NCBI GenBank assembly: GCA_002706605.1
Contig: PALT01000024.1
Span: forward strand, 1 to 64,000
Source: Rhodovulum sp.
GTDB lineage: Bacteria > Pseudomonadota > Alphaproteobacteria > Rhodobacterales > Rhodobacteraceae
Direction: 5' to 3'
DNA length: 64,000 bases
Both the position numbers and the translations under genes were made by a program. A model generated the notes under the pieces. That model had not been told where the DNA came from and did not search any database. It was given only the letters and a program-made list of their open reading frames with translations. Below, piece after piece: positions 17,167 through 27,800 of this stretch (the first letter of the stretch is position 1; the number at the start of each line of letters is the position of its first letter).

Positions 17167-18075
17167 TCAGGGCAAACGTTGCGCGGGGGATTCTACCACC
17201 TGCGCCTCAATCGGGGCCTCAAGCGCCCCTAAAAATGCGTCCGGCCGCAACAGCGGGAAATAATGCCCCGCCTTGGGCACCTCTAACGGGTGCGCGTCCG
17301 GTAAAACCTTGATCAACTCATCGCGACTTTCAAGGTAGCGGGAGCGCGCCCCATAGACCAGCTTTACCGGTCGTGTGACGCGACGCAACTTATCCCGCGT
17401 CAGACCCTCAGGGTCGCGGAATTCCGCGTGTGCGGGGGTGCGCTCCATCAACTCACGCCACCGGCGCATGGCCCGCGACGGACGTTGCCGCCCGCCCCCG
17501 CCAGCCTGAAGCCCCGCAAACGCACCGGCACTGGCCGCCGCGCCGCCCATGGCACCGGGATTGTCATCCTCGGCGTCCAGAAGTTCCTCAAAGAACCCTT
17601 GGGCCACGCGGGGCAATTCGCCCTGCACCTGAATGCCACGCTTGGACAGACGCCCGCGCAGGGATTCCCACGCGGAATTGTCGTTCAACGGCGGCATTTC
17701 CTGTAGTGACGGCACCCACGCATCGGCCAGCGTCAGGTTTTCGATCTTGTCCGGTGCCTTGACCGCAAGGGCCAAGGCCACCGCGCCCCCGAAACTGTGC
17801 CCGATGACATGTGCCTTTTCGATGCCAAGATGCTCCATCAACGCCGCAACATCCTCGGCCAGATCGCAGGCGCGATAGCCGTTGCCGGACATGGCCGAAA
17901 ACCCGTGCCCGCGCAGATCCAGCGCCGTCACACGGTGGTTTTCCGCAAGCTTGGGCGCCACGCGGAACCACCAGAACGCGATGTTGCAAAACAGACCGTG
18001 GATCAGGACCACATCGGGGCCCTGACCGGTCTGTTGGAAATGGATCACCTGCCCGCGCAGGGATGCTCTGGGCAT
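17167..18075 (-). CDS. Alpha/beta hydrolase
   Basis: This 302-residue alpha/beta-hydrolase-fold protein has the oxyanion motif VLIHGLFCN, the nucleophile elbow GHSFGG and a late His in KAGHYFP. The strand that normally bears the acidic residue reads VYGARSRYLES, so the acid is either missing or displaced. A flexible Gly/Ala-rich insertion (about 165-190) sits in the lid region. It starts 12 bases after the phosphodiesterase gene and belongs to the megasynthase operon. A stand-alone thioesterase that releases or edits ACP-bound chains is a plausible role, but esterase or peroxidase-like relatives share the same fold. Confidence 0.85.
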   Translation of the reverse strand: MPRASLRGQVIHFQQTGQGPDVVLIHGLFCNIAFWWFRVAPKLAENHRVTALDLRGHGFSAMSGNGYRACDLAEDVAALMEHLGIEKAHVIGHSFGGAVALALAVKAPDKIENLTLADAWVPSLQEMPPLNDNSAWESLRGRLSKRGIQVQGELPRVAQGFFEELLDAEDDNPGAMGGAAASAGAFAGLQAGGGGRQRPSRAMRRWRELMERTPAHAEFRDPEGLTRDKLRRVTRPVKLVYGARSRYLESRDELIKVLPDAHPLEVPKAGHYFPLLRPDAFLGALEAPIEAQVVESPAQRLP

Positions 18076-18087
18076 AATCGCCGTCCC

Positions 18088-19689
18088 TTACAGGTACCCG
18101 AGCGATTTCAAACGCTCTTTGATCTGCGCCTGCGCCTCGGCGTCCAAAACGGTGCCGTCTTGCGAGCCGCTGGCCTGTTCGGTGTCGCTATAGCGCGGGG
18201 TGTTCTCGGCCAGATAGCTGTCCTCAAACGTGGCCTCGCACAGCTTGCCCTCCATCTCGGACGGGATGTCCAGACCCAGCGAATAGATCGCGGTCGGGGC
18301 CACGTCGGCGATATAAAGCGGTTCCAGCGTCTTGCCCTTGGCCATGCCCGGCCCCGTGGCGATGAAAATCCCGTCGGGGTGGTGGGTGGCATAGGGCACC
18401 TGACGGTCCTTGATCGGCTGATCCGCACGCAGCACCGAGAGGAAGCTGAAATCATGCAGCATCAGCGTCAGGTCCGGCGCGCGGTCGCTATAGGCACCGG
18501 GGAAGGCGTCTTCGCGTTTGAACACGTGCTTGATCACCGGCTGACCCGTGGCGGGGTCGGTCACGGCCAGCAGGTCCTCGATCAACTGATCGCGGAAGGC
18601 CTCGTATTCGCTGGGCGGCACGCCCGGTTCGCCCGGTGCATTGGCCTTGCGGATAAAGATCGCGTTGGACGAGGACGACAGGGCATAGGCCTTGGTCTTG
18701 TCCCAGTTGATCAGCGTGCTGGCCTCGGTGTTTTCGTCCAGCGCCACGCGGCCCTGATCATCCATCGGCGTGCCCTCAACCCAGTCCAGCAGGCCCTGAT
18801 GTTCGAGCCACGTGTTGGCATAGAAAATCCGACGGCCCGAACGGGTGAACCCGTGGTCGGACACGATCATGACCTGCGCCTGCGGGCCGGCCTTGTCGAT
18901 CATTTTCTGAACGTAATCATCCACGTCGCGATAGTATTGCAGCACCAGTTCGCGGGTCTTGTCCGCCTCGGGGCCGGTGTATTGATCGCGGGTTTCGGGG
19001 TCGATCAGGTGCCAGCACAGGTGCTGAATCCGGTCGACACCGTCAAACAGAACGGCGGTCAGCTCGGACGGTTCTTCCTCAATCAAGGTCATCAGGATTT
19101 CGAACCAACGACGCTCGCGCACGATGTGGAAGTTGACCCAATCCTCAAGCTGGTTCTCCGACAGACCCTGAACGGCCTTGCGTTCGTGTTGCCAGTCGGT
19201 GGACATCTCGGAGGCCTTAAAGACCCCCTTTTCCTTGAGCATCTTGAACACGGGGCGCGGGTGGATCGCACGGCCCAGATAGGACCACGGCACGTAACCG
19301 GGGATCACAACGCCCTCGATCGGTTTCGCGGGGAAGGTCACAGGAAAGTTCAACGTGGTCGCGCGCATCCCGCCGTTGCTGGCGATTTGCCAGATCGTGG
19401 GCACCATCACATCCGACGACGTCGCAAGCGTATAGGTCGGTTTCGACCCGTCGCGATCCACGCGGATAAAGTCAAAAATGCCATGCGCGCCGGGCGTGCG
19501 GCCCGTGGTCATCGTGGTCCACGCGGGCGGCGTCAGCGGGTGAATGGTGGACCGCAGAATGCCCCGCGCGCCCTCTTTCATGATGCGCCCCAGATTGGGC
19601 ATGATCCCCTGCTCAACCAACGGGTCGAGCATATCATAGGTCGCGCCGTCCAGCCCGATCAGCAGTGTTTTGACTTGTGTTTTACCCAT
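18088..19689 (-). CDS. Alkaline-phosphatase-superfamily phosphodiesterase
   Basis: This 533-residue enzyme belongs to the type I phosphodiesterase/nucleotide pyrophosphatase branch of the alkaline phosphatase superfamily. The first metal-binding strand is LLIGLDGATYDML, the nucleophile region is TPPAWTTMTTG (a Thr), and later metal ligands lie in MIVSDHGF and ATHHPDG. There is no signal peptide, so it works in the cytosol. It sits between the discrete ACP (15 bases upstream) and the alpha/beta hydrolase (12 bases downstream), clearly in the megasynthase operon. Members hydrolyse or transfer phospho- or sulfo-esters. Here it might act on a nucleotide-activated intermediate, on PAP from sulfotransfer, or on the product. 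This cannot be decided from sequence. Confidence 0.88.
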   Translation of the reverse strand: MGKTQVKTLLIGLDGATYDMLDPLVEQGIMPNLGRIMKEGARGILRSTIHPLTPPAWTTMTTGRTPGAHGIFDFIRVDRDGSKPTYTLATSSDVMVPTIWQIASNGGMRATTLNFPVTFPAKPIEGVVIPGYVPWSYLGRAIHPRPVFKMLKEKGVFKASEMSTDWQHERKAVQGLSENQLEDWVNFHIVRERRWFEILMTLIEEEPSELTAVLFDGVDRIQHLCWHLIDPETRDQYTGPEADKTRELVLQYYRDVDDYVQKMIDKAGPQAQVMIVSDHGFTRSGRRIFYANTWLEHQGLLDWVEGTPMDDQGRVALDENTEASTLINWDKTKAYALSSSSNAIFIRKANAPGEPGVPPSEYEAFRDQLIEDLLAVTDPATGQPVIKHVFKREDAFPGAYSDRAPDLTLMLHDFSFLSVLRADQPIKDRQVPYATHHPDGIFIATGPGMAKGKTLEPLYIADVAPTAIYSLGLDIPSEMEGKLCEATFEDSYLAENTPRYSDTEQASGSQDGTVLDAEAQAQIKERLKSLGYL

Positions 19690-19704
19690 AGTACCAATCC
19701 CAGA

Positions 19705-19992
19705 TTAAGCCGAAGCCTTTTGGCCCAGCTCAACAACCGATTTCAAAATATCATCCACGCTCATATCTTTGAGCAAACGGTCCTCATCGCGGACCTTGCG
19801 GAACAGGGCGTCGCCCAGACCGTAATGCTGTTGCAGCTCGGAGATCAGATAGACCAAGCTGATCGATTCCATGCCCAGATCCAGAATTTTCGCATTCGGA
19901 TCGAGGGTCTCATCCTCCAGATCCAGATCATCGGCCAGATCTTCGAAAATTTCCTGCAGAACGCTCATTGCGTCGTCGTATGTAATGGCCAT
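19705..19992 (-). CDS. Discrete acyl carrier protein
   Basis: This small acidic protein of 95 residues starts at ATG 19992 (MAITYDDAMSVLQEIF) behind AGAGG. A longer frame to 20064 overlaps the PKS gene and lacks signals. The phosphopantetheine attachment site is the Ser in DLGMESISLVYL, which keeps the helix-II pattern although the usual DSL is replaced by ESI. It lies 19 bases after the KS-AT-DH-PPTase gene. Because the first megasynthase protein already has three ACP domains, this fourth, free-standing carrier probably serves chain loading, tailoring or transfer to another enzyme rather than elongation itself. The PPTase domain encoded just upstream could activate it. Confidence 0.9.
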   Translation of the reverse strand: MAITYDDAMSVLQEIFEDLADDLDLEDETLDPNAKILDLGMESISLVYLISELQQHYGLGDALFRKVRDEDRLLKDMSVDDILKSVVELGQKASA

Positions 19993-20011
19993 CCCAAACC
20001 TCTTTCTGTGA

Positions 20012-23000
20012 TCACCGGCCGGATTTCCGGCGTACTGCCAAAGCGGCGACCATCTGCTCGCCACTGTTTTCTACTGTGTTCACGAAAACAAGAGCACCGC
20101 TTGATTTTTCCGTGATCACGAACGTTTCGGGGTCGGTTTGTGACGGCTCTGCCGCAAAGCGGGCAAAGTCGCCCAAACCCACACCAAATGATTTTGCCGC
20201 CGCCTCTTTGGCGCACCACATCCGCGTGATGAACAGATCCCGCGCCGCGCCCTCAGGCTGGGCGGCGATATGGGCCTGTTCGGCGGGCGCAAAGGCGGTC
20301 GTGATGAACGCCTCGCCGCGCGGGGCGATGGTTTCGACGTCGATCCCGACCCCGTCATACAGGTCCGCATCCGCCGCCGCGGCCATGGCAAACTCGCCCT
20401 TATGGGTGATCGACACATGCGGCGCGCTGCCCCATGTCGCAGGCCAGATCGCGCCAAGCCGCGGGCCGTCGTCCTCGCCCGGGGCGATGACCGAGACATC
20501 GGCGGGCAGGATCGCGCCCTTCAGGAACCGGACCGCGTCCTTGGCCGCCACGCGACCGCGCAGCCATTCCCATTTGCGTTTCGCCGTCGCCTCGCTGAGG
20601 GCGGCCCAATCGGCGCGTTCCTCGGCCGACAGGGTCAGGTTCGCCAGAACCTTGGCCCAGATGCCGCCACTACCGTCCAGCAAATCCGTGCTGATCCCGT
20701 CCAGACGCGTCAGGCGCACCCCTTCGGGCAGATCGCCAAAGGGCGCAATCGGGGCGGACATGCTGTTGTTCGCGGGATCCAGACGCGCGCGGTAGAAATT
20801 ATCGGGCAGGTTGAACCGTTTGTCCCACCAGCCCTCAATCCGACATTGCAGGCGCCCGTCCTCGGTCACCACGTCGATATAGCTGCGCATCTCGTCTTCG
20901 CCGATCAGCGCAATGCCGCAACGGCACCGCGCCCGTTCGCCCGGACCAAGGGGCGCGCGGAAAATCTCGACCCGTTCGACGCGGAACGGGAAGATGTGGA
21001 ACGCCTCGTCCAGCATTTCCGCCGACCACACGCCGACCAATTGCCCGACCGCGTCCAACGTGATCGCATCGGTTTCAAACCGCGGCGCGTTGGTGGTGGT
21101 CAACAGGCCCTGAAACGGCATCCCGCGCAACACGCCCTCGGCCCCGTCGGTGGCCGCCATGTCCATGTTTTCAACGGCTTGCAGCTTGGGCCCGTGGAAC
21201 ATAATGCGCGAATAGACATCGTCCAGCGTCCAGTGACAGTCGCGTTTCGCGCCATAGGACATCGGGTCGGCCTTGGGCGCGGTTGGCAGCGCGGGGCGCA
21301 ATTCCACATCGGCCTCAACCAGAATGGGGCGCAGTTTCGGCCCCTCGGCGTCACGCAGACGCACGCGGATCACGGTCGGATCGCCCTCGCCCTGCAATTC
21401 CGCCGTGGCCTCAACCGCCAGAACCGGTTTGTCCAGCGCCAGCCAGCGCGACGCGCGCACCTCTCGCATGCCGGTGACGACCAGATCGGGGCGCAATGCC
21501 GCCGCCGCCTCAGCCAAAATCTCCATCGAAAAGGTCAGCGGCACGACCGCAAGGCCCTCAATATTCGGGTCCAGTTGCGAAATGCCGCGCCCGAACGAAT
21601 GGTCCTTGAGGAACGGCGCGCTCTGGGTGTCGAACCGGATTTGCGCGGTCAGGCTGACGTTATCCGGCGAGCGGTCGACCGAGGCCAGCAGCGGGAACCG
21701 CGTGCCCGCCGTCGGCGCGGCCACGGGCGCAGGTGCCACGGGGGCCGCCGGTGCGGGGGCGGCGTCACTGGAATAGGCCCCGAAATAGGCCTGCATGATG
21801 TCGCCCTCGGTCGAGACGAACCGTTCCATCGTGTCGAAATAAGATGCGACGACGGCCTCGACGCCGGTCGGGGCCGGAACTGGTGTCGGTGCAGGCGCGG
21901 GATCGGGTTTCGGCGTGATCACCTCGGCCTTGGCCGGTTTCGGCGCGCGTTTGGGCAGCTCGGTCAGCTCCATCGGCTGAATGCCCATTTTCAACACCTG
22001 CGGACGGCGCGGGCCCTTGGGTTCGGGGCGATCCACCAGCGGCGCGGCAATGGCCGACAGGTCGAAATCGACGCCCTCGACCGCCAGTTGGGCGGCGAAA
22101 TGGTTGAACTGATCCAGACCCGTGCGCCCCGCTGTATCAACGGACAGCGACAGATGCGCGTCACGGCGCAGGATGTCATCGACAAAGGATGCCAGATTGT
22201 TGCGCGGCCCGCATTCGACGAAAATCCGCGCGCCATCGGCGTGCATCTTGCGGATGGTTTCGGTGAAGCGCACCCGCCCCGCCCATTGATCGGCGGTCAG
22301 TTTGCGGATCGCGTCGGGCGCATCGGCAAAGGTGCCGGTGCTCAGGCAGGAATACACCGGTGCCTCGGGCGCGGCGATCTCCATGTCCTGCAGGAAGGTG
22401 TTCAGACGGTCGGTGAAGCCTTGGAACGCGGGGCTGTGATAGGCGCGCTCAAACGGCAGGGCCTCGGCAAAACCGCCCAGTTCACCGGCGATCTTCAGTA
22501 CCCAGTCCCGCGCCTCGGGCGAATAGGCCGCGATGACCTTTTGGTTCGGGCAGTTGTCCATCGCCAGATAGACGTCGTCACGCGTCGACAGATGTTCGTT
22601 CAGCTTGTCCCCATCGACCGCACCAATCGCGATCAGGGTGCCCCATGTGATCACACCGTCGCCCGACATGACCTCATAGGCGTCGTTCAGCGCGCGCATT
22701 TCCGATTGCAGTTGCGCGGGATCTGCGCGCCGCGTCACACCGGCGGCGTAAAGCGCACTGTATTCACCGGTCGAATGCCCGACCAGCATATCCGCCGACA
22801 GGCCGATCTGATCATAAAGCGCCGCAACCGCCTGATTTGCAGCGAAAATCGCCTCGGGCCCGATGTCCATACGCCAGATCGATTGGCCCTCGGACGCCTC
22901 GGTCGGCGGGGGAAAGAACACCTGACTGGGCAACAGGTTGCGCGGGTGATCCTTGAACGCGCCATCGACCAGATCGAACCAGCCGCGCATGACAGGGAAA

Positions 23001-24814
23001 TGCAGCATCAATTCGCGCAGCATCCCGATATGTTGGCTGCCCTCACCGGGGAACATGAACGCGACCTTGCCCTCACGGGCCAGAGGTTCGGCGGTCAGGT
23101 AAACGCCCTTGCGGTCGCGCAGCTTGGTCTTGCCCTTGGCCAGACGAGCGGCGATTTTGTCCAGCTTTTCAACGGCGTCCGCCACGGATGTGGCCACCAC
23201 GGCCCCGCGCAGGTCCCCGTTGCCCAATTCGGCATTGGTGGCGCGGGCGATTTCGGACAGATCGGCCCCCTCAACGAGACGCGCCTTGACCGCGCCGATG
23301 CGCGCCAACAGGCCCGCCTGATCGGCGGCGTCAATCGCGATGACCTCGCTGCTGCGGGTCAACAGGGGCGCGGGTTCAGCCGCGCCGGTATATTCCTCAA
23401 GCACCGCATGGGCGTTGATCCCGCCAAAGCCGAAGGCGTTCACCCCCGCACGGCGCGGCGTGTCGGCCCCGTGAATCCACGGGCGCGCCTCGGTGTTCAG
23501 GTAGAACGGCGATTGGTCCAGACCCAGTTTCGGGTTCGGCGTATCGACCAGCGTCGGCGGCAATGTCTTGTGATACAGCGCCATCGCGGTTTTGATCAGA
23601 CCCGCCGACCCCGAGGCAGGCAAACAATGCCCGATCATGGATTTCACCGCCCCAAGGGCGCAATCGGGCGCGCTACTGCTGCGGCCCCCGAATTGGGCCG
23701 ACAGGGCCTCGACCTCGGTCGCGTCACCAACGGAGGTCGCGGTGCCATGCGCCTCTATCAAGCCGACGGTTTTCGGGTCGACATTGGCGTCCTCATAGGC
23801 GCGCGACAAGGCAAGGCCCTCGCCCTCAATCCGTGGGGCAAGAATGCCAAGCCCCTTACCGTCCGAGGCGACCCCGACCCCACGCACCAGCGCATAGATA
23901 CGATCGCCCGCGGCCTCGGCGTCCGACAGACGCTTGATACAGAGCAGCCCCACGCCCTCGCCCAAGAGCGTGCCATCGGCCTCTTCGGAAAACGGCTTGA
24001 TCGAGCCCTTTTTGCTGAGCGCCTCAAGCTGGCAGAAAATCTGATAGATCGGCGCGGGCGTGGACGCATGCACGCCCCCCACAATCGCCATATCGCACCG
24101 CCCGTCGCGCAGGTCCACCACCCCGCGCTCCAGCGCGATCAGGGACGAGGCACAGGCCGCATCGACAATGTAATTCGTGCCACGGAAATCCAGACGGTTG
24201 GAAATCCGCCCCGTCACAAGGTTCGGCACCAGCGCGGGCGCGATTTCCGCGTTGAACGGCGGCAGCGACGCCTTGAGGGTCTTTTTCACCTCGGCCAGCT
24301 CTTCTGGCGCGGTGTCGGGGTGCAGCTGTTTCAGGATTTGCAGGAACCGGTCGACCATGATCCCGTGCTGCACCACGCTGGTAAAGCCACGGTTGATATA
24401 GGTCCCACGCCCAAGGATCACCGCCACACGGTCGCCGGGCACGGGGCGTTGATCGAACCCCGCGTCCTCAATCGCGTTGGCGGCCATTTCCAGCGCCAGA
24501 AACTGATCCGGTTCGCCGCCGTTGATCGCGGTCGGCATCACCCCATGGCGCAGCGGATCGAACTGGGCCAGATCGCCCAGAAACCCGCCCTTGGTCGTGT
24601 AAACGCGGTCGTTTTCGGAACTGTCAGGGTCCAGAAATAGGTCGCCATGCCAATCGGCGGGCGCCTCGTCCACCGCATCCACCCCATCGAGGATGTTTTT
24701 CCAAAACGTGTCCTTGTCGGGCGCCTTGGGATAGACGCCCGCCATGCCAACAATGGCAATCGGTTCGTGGTCTGCAGTCATCTGTTCGTCGTTCTGTCCA
24801 ATGGACCCCGTCAT
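20012..24814 (-). CDS. Type I polyketide/PUFA-type synthase, KS-AT-DH-PPTase
   Basis: This 1600-residue multidomain enzyme starts with a ketosynthase (about 15-475). It has active Cys221 in DAACASSL, His in EAHGTAT and the VKSMIGHCLPASG segment. An acyltransferase follows (about 575-900) with FPGEGSQ and Ser681 in GHSTGEYSAL. After a Pro/Ala linker comes a double-hotdog dehydratase-like region (about 1045-1350) with a candidate His near 1072 in FLKDHSFG. The C-terminus is an Sfp-type phosphopantetheinyl transferase (about 1400-1600) with GIDVE (Asp near 1492) and WCAKEAAAK. There is no ACP, KR or ER in this chain; those are on the preceding gene, which it overlaps by ATGA. Together the two proteins supply the reductive cycle of an iterative PUFA-like synthase. 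The PPTase domain makes the system self-activating. Confidence 0.93.
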   Translation of the reverse strand: MTGSIGQNDEQMTADHEPIAIVGMAGVYPKAPDKDTFWKNILDGVDAVDEAPADWHGDLFLDPDSSENDRVYTTKGGFLGDLAQFDPLRHGVMPTAINGGEPDQFLALEMAANAIEDAGFDQRPVPGDRVAVILGRGTYINRGFTSVVQHGIMVDRFLQILKQLHPDTAPEELAEVKKTLKASLPPFNAEIAPALVPNLVTGRISNRLDFRGTNYIVDAACASSLIALERGVVDLRDGRCDMAIVGGVHASTPAPIYQIFCQLEALSKKGSIKPFSEEADGTLLGEGVGLLCIKRLSDAEAAGDRIYALVRGVGVASDGKGLGILAPRIEGEGLALSRAYEDANVDPKTVGLIEAHGTATSVGDATEVEALSAQFGGRSSSAPDCALGAVKSMIGHCLPASGSAGLIKTAMALYHKTLPPTLVDTPNPKLGLDQSPFYLNTEARPWIHGADTPRRAGVNAFGFGGINAHAVLEEYTGAAEPAPLLTRSSEVIAIDAADQAGLLARIGAVKARLVEGADLSEIARATNAELGNGDLRGAVVATSVADAVEKLDKIAARLAKGKTKLRDRKGVYLTAEPLAREGKVAFMFPGEGSQHIGMLRELMLHFPVMRGWFDLVDGAFKDHPRNLLPSQVFFPPPTEASEGQSIWRMDIGPEAIFAANQAVAALYDQIGLSADMLVGHSTGEYSALYAAGVTRRADPAQLQSEMRALNDAYEVMSGDGVITWGTLIAIGAVDGDKLNEHLSTRDDVYLAMDNCPNQKVIAAYSPEARDWVLKIAGELGGFAEALPFERAYHSPAFQGFTDRLNTFLQDMEIAAPEAPVYSCLSTGTFADAPDAIRKLTADQWAGRVRFTETIRKMHADGARIFVECGPRNNLASFVDDILRRDAHLSLSVDTAGRTGLDQFNHFAAQLAVEGVDFDLSAIAAPLVDRPEPKGPRRPQVLKMGIQPMELTELPKRAPKPAKAEVITPKPDPAPAPTPVPAPTGVEAVVASYFDTMERFVSTEGDIMQAYFGAYSSDAAPAPAAPVAPAPVAAPTAGTRFPLLASVDRSPDNVSLTAQIRFDTQSAPFLKDHSFGRGISQLDPNIEGLAVVPLTFSMEILAEAAAALRPDLVVTGMREVRASRWLALDKPVLAVEATAELQGEGDPTVIRVRLRDAEGPKLRPILVEADVELRPALPTAPKADPMSYGAKRDCHWTLDDVYSRIMFHGPKLQAVENMDMAATDGAEGVLRGMPFQGLLTTTNAPRFETDAITLDAVGQLVGVWSAEMLDEAFHIFPFRVERVEIFRAPLGPGERARCRCGIALIGEDEMRSYIDVVTEDGRLQCRIEGWWDKRFNLPDNFYRARLDPANNSMSAPIAPFGDLPEGVRLTRLDGISTDLLDGSGGIWAKVLANLTLSAEERADWAALSEATAKRKWEWLRGRVAAKDAVRFLKGAILPADVSVIAPGEDDGPRLGAIWPATWGSAPHVSITHKGEFAMAAAADADLYDGVGIDVETIAPRGEAFITTAFAPAEQAHIAAQPEGAARDLFITRMWCAKEAAAKSFGVGLGDFARFAAEPSQTDPETFVITEKSSGALVFVNTVENSGEQMVAALAVRRKSGR

Positions 24815-27800
24815 TCCGCCGCCTCACGCGACCGGTCAGTCGCGTAGGTGGTGCGGTAGAGTTCATCGTCATCTTCCCACGGGCCACGGCCCCAAACGAC
24901 CTCGGGTTGGGTGTCGTCGCTGTGGGTGATTTCGAACGTGCAGGCCTGAACGCCCAGTTCCGGCGGGATCGGTTCGATCCGCATCTCGGCGAACTGCGCC
25001 TTGATCTCGTCATTGACCATGCCGCCGCTGTCCCACGGACCCCAGCTTGTCGCCTTGATCACACCGGGCCAGCGCGCGTTCAGGAGGCGCGCCAGTTTCG
25101 ACACGGTTTCATTCGCCGCGCCGTAATCGCCCTGTCCACGGTTGCCAAACCGCCCCGCGACTGAGGTGAAAAAGACCGCGAATTTCAACGTCTCAGGGTT
25201 CAGCGCACGGGTCAGCGTGAACGCGCTCTCGGTTTTGGTGCGCATCACGCGATCAAAACTGTCGACCTCTTTGTCAAGGACCAGCTTGTCCTCAATCACG
25301 CCCGCGCCGTGCAACACGCCGTCGATCCGGCCATAACGCGTGGTGACATCCCCGATCAGCGCGGCAAAGCCCGCATCATCGCGCACGTCGCACTGCAGAT
25401 CCTCGACCTCGGCACCGAGTGCCGTCAGTTGCGCCATGGCATCGCGGATTTCGCGTGCCTTAATGACGCCCCAGAACTCGGCCTCAACCGCTTTGGGGTT
25501 CAGGGGCTGACCGCTTTCCTTGGCTGCGGTGATCAAGGCCGCCTTGATCTGTTTCTCATCCGTGATCCCCGCGATATGGGCGGGTTCACTGCCAACCGGC
25601 ACGGGGGACGATCCCAGCAGGACAAAGCGCAGTTTCGCGCGTTTCGCCATGTCACGGGTGATCTTGGCGGTGATCCCGCGCGCGCCACCGGTGACAAGAA
25701 CCACATCGCCATCGACCAAGGGATGCGCACCCGCGCCCGCGGTCGGAACGGTGATCAGTTCGGCAAACAGCCCCACACGACCGCCCGCGCCATGACCGAT
25801 CTCGGTCAGGCCATCGCGGCGACCGCCCTCGGCCATCAGGATTTCGGCCCGCGTCGCCGGCGTAATCTCGGCCGCGAAATCAACCGCGCGGCAATGGGCG
25901 TGTTCCCATTCCTTGGCCACGGTTTTCAACAGACCGGGCGCGCCGCCATCGGCAGGGTTCAGAACCCCCGCCCCGTCAAAGCCAAACGCCCCGCCCATCG
26001 CCGTGGCGCACATCACCACGCCATCGCCGCGTTCGGAAATCACCGGACCCAGCGCGTTCAACAGGCTATAGAACCCACGCGTTGCCCGATCGACCGAGGC
26101 GGTCCATTCGGCCCGTTCCATCGCGTCGAAATCGGTCGTTTCGGCCAAGGGCGCACAGTGGATCAGACCGGCCACATTCGTGCCGAGTTGCGCCACGGTC
26201 GCGCGCAGGGCCGCGTCATCGCCCATCTGTGCGGTGGGGATCAAGGTGACCTCACCGCCTTGGGCGGTGATGGCGTCGGCAACGCCCGTGGCGACACCGG
26301 TCCCATCATCGCTCAGGACATAGGTCGCGCCAGGCGTGACCCAGGCCTGTGCCTTGGGATAGTCCAGAGCACGGGGCGTCATCACAAACCGCGCGGGCCA
26401 ATCTGCAAACTCGGGCAGATCGGCGGCGGGCGCGCTGTCCACAGCGGCCAGCGGCGTCATCGCCACATGCGTGGTGCCGGTGAATTGTTCGGCGACCTCC
26501 ATGAACTTGGCCACGATCCCGCGCACGGTTTTCTCGCGGCTAACGGGGCCCATCTGTTCGCGCGCGGCCTCACCCGCGTCGGCCAACAGATCACCACGCA
26601 GCGCGCCAAGGATTTCAACGCGCTTGATACTGTCGATGCCAAGATCTGCCTCAAGGTTCAGGTCGAGGTCCAGCATATCCGTCGGATAACCGGTGCGATC
26701 CGAGATCAGGGTCAACAGGGCCGATGTCACCCCATCCTCGCTCAGGCCAACAGGGGCCGGTGCCGAGGCTGCAACGGGGGCCGCAGCAACCGGCGCAACG
26801 GCGGAGGTCGGCGCAAATTGTTCGGCGACCTCCATGAACTTGGCCACGATCCCACGCACGGTTTTTTCGCGGCTGACGGGGCCCATCTGTTCGCGCGCGG
26901 CCTCACCCGCGTCGGCCAGCAGATCCCCACGCAGCGCGCCGAGGATTTCGACGCGCTTGATGCTGTCGATCCCCAAATCGGCCTCAAGGTTCAGGTCGAG
27001 GTCCAACATATCGGTCGGATAACCGGTTCGATCCGAGATCAGGGTCAGCAAGGCCGAAGTCACGCCATCCTCGGACAGGCCAACAGGGGCCGGTGCCGAG
27101 GTTGCGGCGGGGGCCGCAGCAACCGGTGCGGCGGCGGCTGGTGCGAATTGTTCGGCGACCTCCATGAACTTGGCCACAATCCCGCGCACGGTTTTTTCGC
27201 GGCTGACGGGACCCATCTGTTCGCGCGCGGCCTCACCCGCGTCTGCCAGCAGATCACCACGCAGCGCGCCAAGGATTTCAACGCGCTTGATGCTGTCGAT
27301 GCCAAGGTCGGCCTCGAGGTTCAGGTCGAGGTCCAGCATATCGGTCGGATAGCCCGTACGATCCGAGATCAGGGCCAGCAAGGCGTTGGTCACACCGTCC
27401 TCGGACAGGCCAGCGGGGGCCGGAGCAGTCACCGGGGCCGCGACCGGTGCAGGTGCGGGGTCCACCGCCACAGGTGCAGGGGCCGGAGCAGGCGCGGCAA
27501 CAGGTGCCGGAGCAGCAACCGGAGCCGCCGCAACAGGCATCGGCGCCGGAACAGGTGCAGTTGCAGGGGCGGCGGCGGGCATCGGCATGCCTGCCGGCAG
27601 GTCCTGACCGCTGGTCCCCAGCCAATTCATCATCACCGCGCGGTTGTTTTCCAGAAACTGCGCCATCAATTCCTGATGGCGGCGCATGATGTCATCGGAC
27701 ACGGGTCCCGACACGGCCGCGCCCTGAGCGCGCGCCACAGGCGTTGCGGGGGCCGCCGATGCAGCCGGTGCAGGGGCCGCAGCGGCCGGTTGGGCCACAG

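Noticed and set aside
20270-24640. 1456-codon open frame on the plus strand
   Set aside because: It lies wholly antisense to the KS-AT-DH-PPTase gene, which has clear catalytic motifs. Long antisense frames are common in GC-rich DNA.
26483-27415. Direct repeats considered as CRISPR or satellite DNA
   Set aside because: The repeats are about 330 bases, in frame, and encode ACP domains with the phosphopantetheine Ser.
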